Positions 5,416 through 7,814 of a DNA stretch of 7,814 nucleotides are shown in pieces. Numbering within the stretch: the first letter of the stretch is position 1; each line of letters starts with the position of its first letter. The position numbers and the translations under genes are program-made. Location: the NCBI GenBank assembly GCA_036522155.1, contig DATDGI010000321.1, forward strand, positions 1 through 7,814, read 5' to 3'. Source of the stretch: UBA9676 sp036522155. Lineage in GTDB: Bacteria; Actinomycetota; Actinomycetes; Streptosporangiales; Streptosporangiaceae. The notes below the pieces were generated by a model. It worked only from the letters and a program-made list of their open reading frames with translations. It was not told the origin of the DNA and ran no database searches.

Positions 5416-7194
5416 ATGCGCGCTGACGGGCAGCTGGGGCACAAGCTGGGGCCACGGCTGGCTGACGTGATGGTCCGGGCCACCCTGGCCACCCGGGCCA
5501 GCCTGGCGCCGCACGAGGCGCGTGTACGCCAGGCGGCCACACAGGCGCTAGTTGACCGGGCCGGGCACGAGGTGGCTGACCTGTACCGGCCGATCGTGGA
5601 ACGGCTGATCGCCGCGGGCGGTGCCGACCTGGCGCCGCACATCGCCGACCACTTGCAGAAGATGGCGTCCGGGCATCACCAGTGGCAGGCAATTGCCGGA
5701 TTTACCGCGGGCGCCTCAGCAAGCGCGCTGTCAGAGGTGATCACCAACGAACTGGCGCCCGCGGTGTACGCCCTGGTTGGTGCCAACCCCCATATTGAGA
5801 TAGACGCGCAGTCGGCGGCACGGTCGGTTGCCATTGGCACCACGGGCTACGCCAGCGGCATTAACGCCCTGCGTCATTGGGGATATCAGGATCAGGTCGG
5901 CGCCACGTATATCACCCTCGCGCAGTCGTGGCCATCGGTGGGTGCCATTCTCGACATGCGCAACCGCGGGCTGATCAGCGACGCTGAGGCGCAGACCTAT
6001 CTCAAGCGCACCGGCCTGCCCGACCAGGCTATCGGCATCATGCTCGCCACCCGCGCGGCGCTGATCAGCCCGGCTGATGCCGCCCTGGCCGTGCTGCGGA
6101 CCAATATCACCCAGGCTGAGGGTGAGCACCTGGCCGCCATGTCCGGCATTTCCGCAGCCGATTTCGCCATCCTGATAGGCAACACCGGGGAGCCGCTGGC
6201 GCTGGAATCGCTGCTAGAGGCATTCCGGCGCAACTTTATCGATCAGGCCCGGCTTGACCGGGGTATCCGGCAGTCCCGGGTCCGCAACGAGTGGATTGAC
6301 GTAGCTCACGCCCTGCGCTACCGGCCCATGTCGGCAGCCGATGCCGTAGACGCGGCAGTGCAGGGCCATCTGACGCTGGCTGAGGCTAAGGCCAAGGCTG
6401 AGCAGGATGGCTTGGAGCCGGGCGATTTTGACGCGCTCTACCTGACCGCGGGTGAGCCGCTGTCCCGCACCGAGATGCAGGCCCTGTACAACCGCGGGCT
6501 GGTGACCGCTGACGAAGTGGCGCAGGCAATCCGGGAAAGCCGGGTCAAGGACAAGTACATTCCCGACGCGCTGAAACTGCACGTCCGGCTGCCAGAAGCG
6601 CGCCAGGTCGTGGCGATGATCACCCACGGTGCCGCGACGAAGGCGCAGGCTGCGCAGCTGCTCACAGAGATTGGCTACTCGGCCGAGGTGGCCGGCCTGC
6701 TGATCGCTGAGGGCACCAACGCCCGGGTCACCGGGTCACACGCCCTGACCATGGCCAACGTTGAGGTGCTGTATAAGGACAAACTGATTACCGCCGCCCA
6801 CGCGGCTGAACTGCTGCATCACCTGGGCTATGACGATGCCGACGCGGCGTATCTTATGGCGATATGGGATTTCGCGGCCGGTGTGGCTATCACCCGGCAG
6901 GCAATCGGCATGGTCCGCGGGAAGTACGTGGCACGGCTGATCGACTGGGGTATTGCCGCGGGAATGCTCGACCAGCTGAATGTCGCGGCCACAGCCCGCG
7001 ATAACTACCATCGCGTCTGGGATATCGAACGGCAGACCGTTATCCGCACCCTGACCGAGGCGCAGAACGTCGCGGCGCACAAGGCGGGACTGCTCACCGG
7101 CCCGGAGGCGCTGGCCAGGCTGGCTAACCTGGGGTATTCCGACGATGACGCGCACCTGCTGCTTGGCGTGGCGCCAGGCCAGCCCGTGCCCTGA
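5416..7194 (+). CDS. Large helical-repeat structural protein, 592 aa
   Basis: The whole chain is alpha-helical. Residues 1-85 are a charged helical N-terminus; about 86-170 has AGFTAGASASALSEV, ELAPAVYALVGANP and an SAARSVAIG segment. From residue 171 the protein consists of tandem units of about 88 residues: 171-257, 258-345 and 346-433 align almost without gaps, and 434-592 continues the pattern less regularly. Each unit carries [FN]-R-x-[GF]-[LI]-[IV] followed by an acidic helix, then about 40 residues later a second G-x-[LI]-[TS]-x-x-[AE]-A hairpin, and ends before GEPL. The second and third share GEPL, I-R-[QE]-S-R-V-[RK] and a matching I-x-[DV]-A. No catalytic motif or membrane span is visible. 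Similar L-x-x-[RN]-R-G-[LI]-[IT] repeats occur, from memory, in large phage virion proteins. A long helical solenoid or coil, perhaps a scaffold, vertex or ejected protein, is inference. Confidence 0.65.
   Translation: MRADGQLGHKLGPRLADVMVRATLATRASLAPHEARVRQAATQALVDRAGHEVADLYRPIVERLIAAGGADLAPHIADHLQKMASGHHQWQAIAGFTAGASASALSEVITNELAPAVYALVGANPHIEIDAQSAARSVAIGTTGYASGINALRHWGYQDQVGATYITLAQSWPSVGAILDMRNRGLISDAEAQTYLKRTGLPDQAIGIMLATRAALISPADAALAVLRTNITQAEGEHLAAMSGISAADFAILIGNTGEPLALESLLEAFRRNFIDQARLDRGIRQSRVRNEWIDVAHALRYRPMSAADAVDAAVQGHLTLAEAKAKAEQDGLEPGDFDALYLTAGEPLSRTEMQALYNRGLVTADEVAQAIRESRVKDKYIPDALKLHVRLPEARQVVAMITHGAATKAQAAQLLTEIGYSAEVAGLLIAEGTNARVTGSHALTMANVEVLYKDKLITAAHAAELLHHLGYDDADAAYLMAIWDFAAGVAITRQAIGMVRGKYVARLIDWGIAAGMLDQLNVAATARDNYHRVWDIERQTVIRTLTEAQNVAAHKAGLLTGPEALARLANLGYSDDDAHLLLGVAPGQPVP
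5926..6714 (+). repeat. Protein-level tandem repeat, three clear units of 87-88 aa
   Basis: Units span 5926-6186, 6187-6450 and 6451-6714. They are diverged at the DNA level and are recognisable only in translation, so the duplication is old. Boundaries are set by GEPL at 6187 and 6451 and by SWPSVG at 5926. Confidence 0.65.
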
Positions 7195-7207
7195 CCGGGG
7201 AGAGCCA

Positions 7208-7417
7208 ATGGCAGACGGGCCGATACCGGGCCGGCACCCGACCGACTACCCGCTGCTGCATCTGGCCAGGGCGGCGGTCAGAGGCCACAGGATGATCGCG
7301 GAGCGGGTCCGCGAGCACGCGGAGCGGGCGGCCGCCGAACGGGACACAAGTGCGGCCGCACTTGCCGGCGCCCGCCAGCTGGCCGCCCTGCCGCCCGCAG
7401 GCGGGCATGGCCAGTAG
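7208..7417 (+). CDS. Small helical protein of unknown function, 69 aa
   Basis: ATG 7208 follows GGGGAGAG (7197-7204) closely. After a Pro/Gly start (DGPIPGRHPTDYP, 3-15) comes one long, charged amphipathic helix, about 16-60 (LLHLARAAVRGHRMIAERV then EHAERAAAERD), possibly a coiled coil, and a Pro/Gly end. No membrane segment, cysteine or enzyme motif is visible. Its C-terminus overlaps the next start by 11 bases. I do not recognise it; a small virion-associated or assembly helper is only a guess from position. Confidence 0.6.
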   Translation: MADGPIPGRHPTDYPLLHLARAAVRGHRMIAERVREHAERAAAERDTSAAALAGARQLAALPPAGGHGQ

Positions 7418-7601
7418 GCCGGTTGTGACTGGCCGCCGCCCGGCCGGCCGCGGGCTGATCGAAGCGGCCGTGTCGGTGGCGCCCGGCCGCCGGATACTGG
7501 TGATCGCTGCGGCCGGGGTGAGCGACGCGCAGCTGGCCGCGGTAGCGTTGGCCGTCGCTGGCCGCACCGGGCGGCCAGCCAGGCATGGAAGCGAGGGCTA
7601 G
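7407..7601 (+). CDS. Small protein of unknown function, 64 aa
   Basis: ATG 7407 overlaps the end of the 69-aa gene by 11 bases in another frame. A basic N-terminus (SRPVVTGRRPAGRG, 3-16) leads to an Ala/Val-rich stretch with RRILVIAAAGVSDAQLAAVALAVAG (about 28-52), which looks like a strand-turn-helix rather than a membrane span because of the charged and polar residues. There is no good Shine-Dalgarno at the normal distance, so coupling is likely. The stop TAG (7599-7601) is followed after one codon, in the same frame, by the next ATG. Existence rests on tight packing and the absence of a competing frame of better quality. Confidence 0.45.
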   Translation: MASRPVVTGRRPAGRGLIEAAVSVAPGRRILVIAAAGVSDAQLAAVALAVAGRTGRPARHGSEG

Positions 7602-7604
7602 CCC

Positions 7605-7814
7605 ATGGCAGGCACGCTCACCACAGATGAGGGCGAGGAGACCGGCCCCCACGAATGCCAGAACGGATGCGGCCGGCGCGCCCGGATCGTGCTCGTAGAC
7701 CTGGACGACCAGTCAGTTGACCTGCTGTGCGGTATCTGCCACCTGGTCTTGCTGGCCGCGGTGGCCTCCCAGGTGCCGCCACCTGACCTGAGCGGCACGC
7801 TGGAAGACGCACAG
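7605..7814 (+). CDS. Zinc-binding small protein, 3' end missing
   Basis: Seventy codons are open from ATG 7605 to the window edge with no stop, so the C-terminus is not seen. GCGAGGG (7591-7597) gives a fitting ribosome binding site. The motif C18-x3-C22 then C42-x2-C45, with H46 next to it, is a zinc-ribbon-like arrangement; between them lies a strand pair RIVLVDLDDQSVDLL (27-41), as in a ribbon with the metal held by two knuckles. It ends, as far as visible, in a hydrophobic LVLLAAVASQV (47-57) and PPPDLSG. Small ribbon proteins are frequent in actinobacterial phages and mostly of unknown job. It is a different protein from the one at 3-269: the spacing between Cys pairs is 19 rather than 15 residues and the first pair is Cx3C rather than Cx2C. 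Confidence 0.6.
   Translation, partial: MAGTLTTDEGEETGPHECQNGCGRRARIVLVDLDDQSVDLLCGICHLVLLAAVASQVPPPDLSGTLEDAQ

Noticed and set aside
5162..5692. Minus-strand frame of 176 aa
   Set aside because: Pro/Arg/Ala-rich composition of an antisense shadow across the end of one gene and the start of the next, with no start signal.
7124..7567. Minus-strand frame of 147 aa near the window end
   Set aside because: Low-complexity Arg/Ala/Gly/Pro composition and no ribosome binding site. The + strand genes here have ordered starts and stops.

Overview
The window looks like part of the virion-structure region of an uncultured phage or prophage of a high-GC host, probably an actinomycete. The reasons are very GC-rich DNA with G/C-rich third positions, stop codons that are all TGA (8) or TAG (6) with no TAA, GTG starts, and tightly packed short genes all on the + strand. 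I see no integrase, terminase, portal, tape measure, polymerase, tRNA, rRNA, IS element or CRISPR array. Without a hallmark gene the virus class stays open.

Layout. 3-269 is the end of a small zinc-finger protein. 270-401 is the only sizeable non-coding gap; it can fold into a strong GC-rich structure and ends in a good ribosome binding site. From 402 the genes run almost without gaps. First come a 141-aa helical protein and a 263-aa protein that is my best candidate for the major capsid protein (402-1640). Next is a run of small, mostly beta-rich proteins of 132, 125, 188 and 234 aa (1653-3950), interrupted by a 76-aa single-span membrane protein (2456-2686). Then come a small lytic transglycosylase with an 18-glycine hinge (3953-4513), an 82-aa protein, a tryptophan-rich membrane-associated protein of 212 aa (4760-5398), and a 592-aa helical protein built from tandem units of about 88 residues (5416-7194). 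The window closes with two small unknown proteins and the start of a second zinc-finger protein (7605 to the end).

How the parts fit together. The order suggests one late operon: capsid, surface or decoration proteins, a peptidoglycan-cutting entry enzyme, membrane-active proteins and a large elongated helical structural protein. Stop/start overlaps at 2683, 3246 and 4510, and nearly absent gaps elsewhere, point to coupled translation. Several products resemble, from memory, families that recur in environmental phage contigs without a settled function; this could not be checked here.

The main open question is architecture. A 263-aa beta-rich capsid candidate, many small beta proteins, a transglycosylase and membrane proteins, with no recognisable tail gene in 7.8 kb, would fit a tailless (possibly membrane-containing) virus. 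A divergent short-tailed phage remains possible because the packaging genes lie outside the window.
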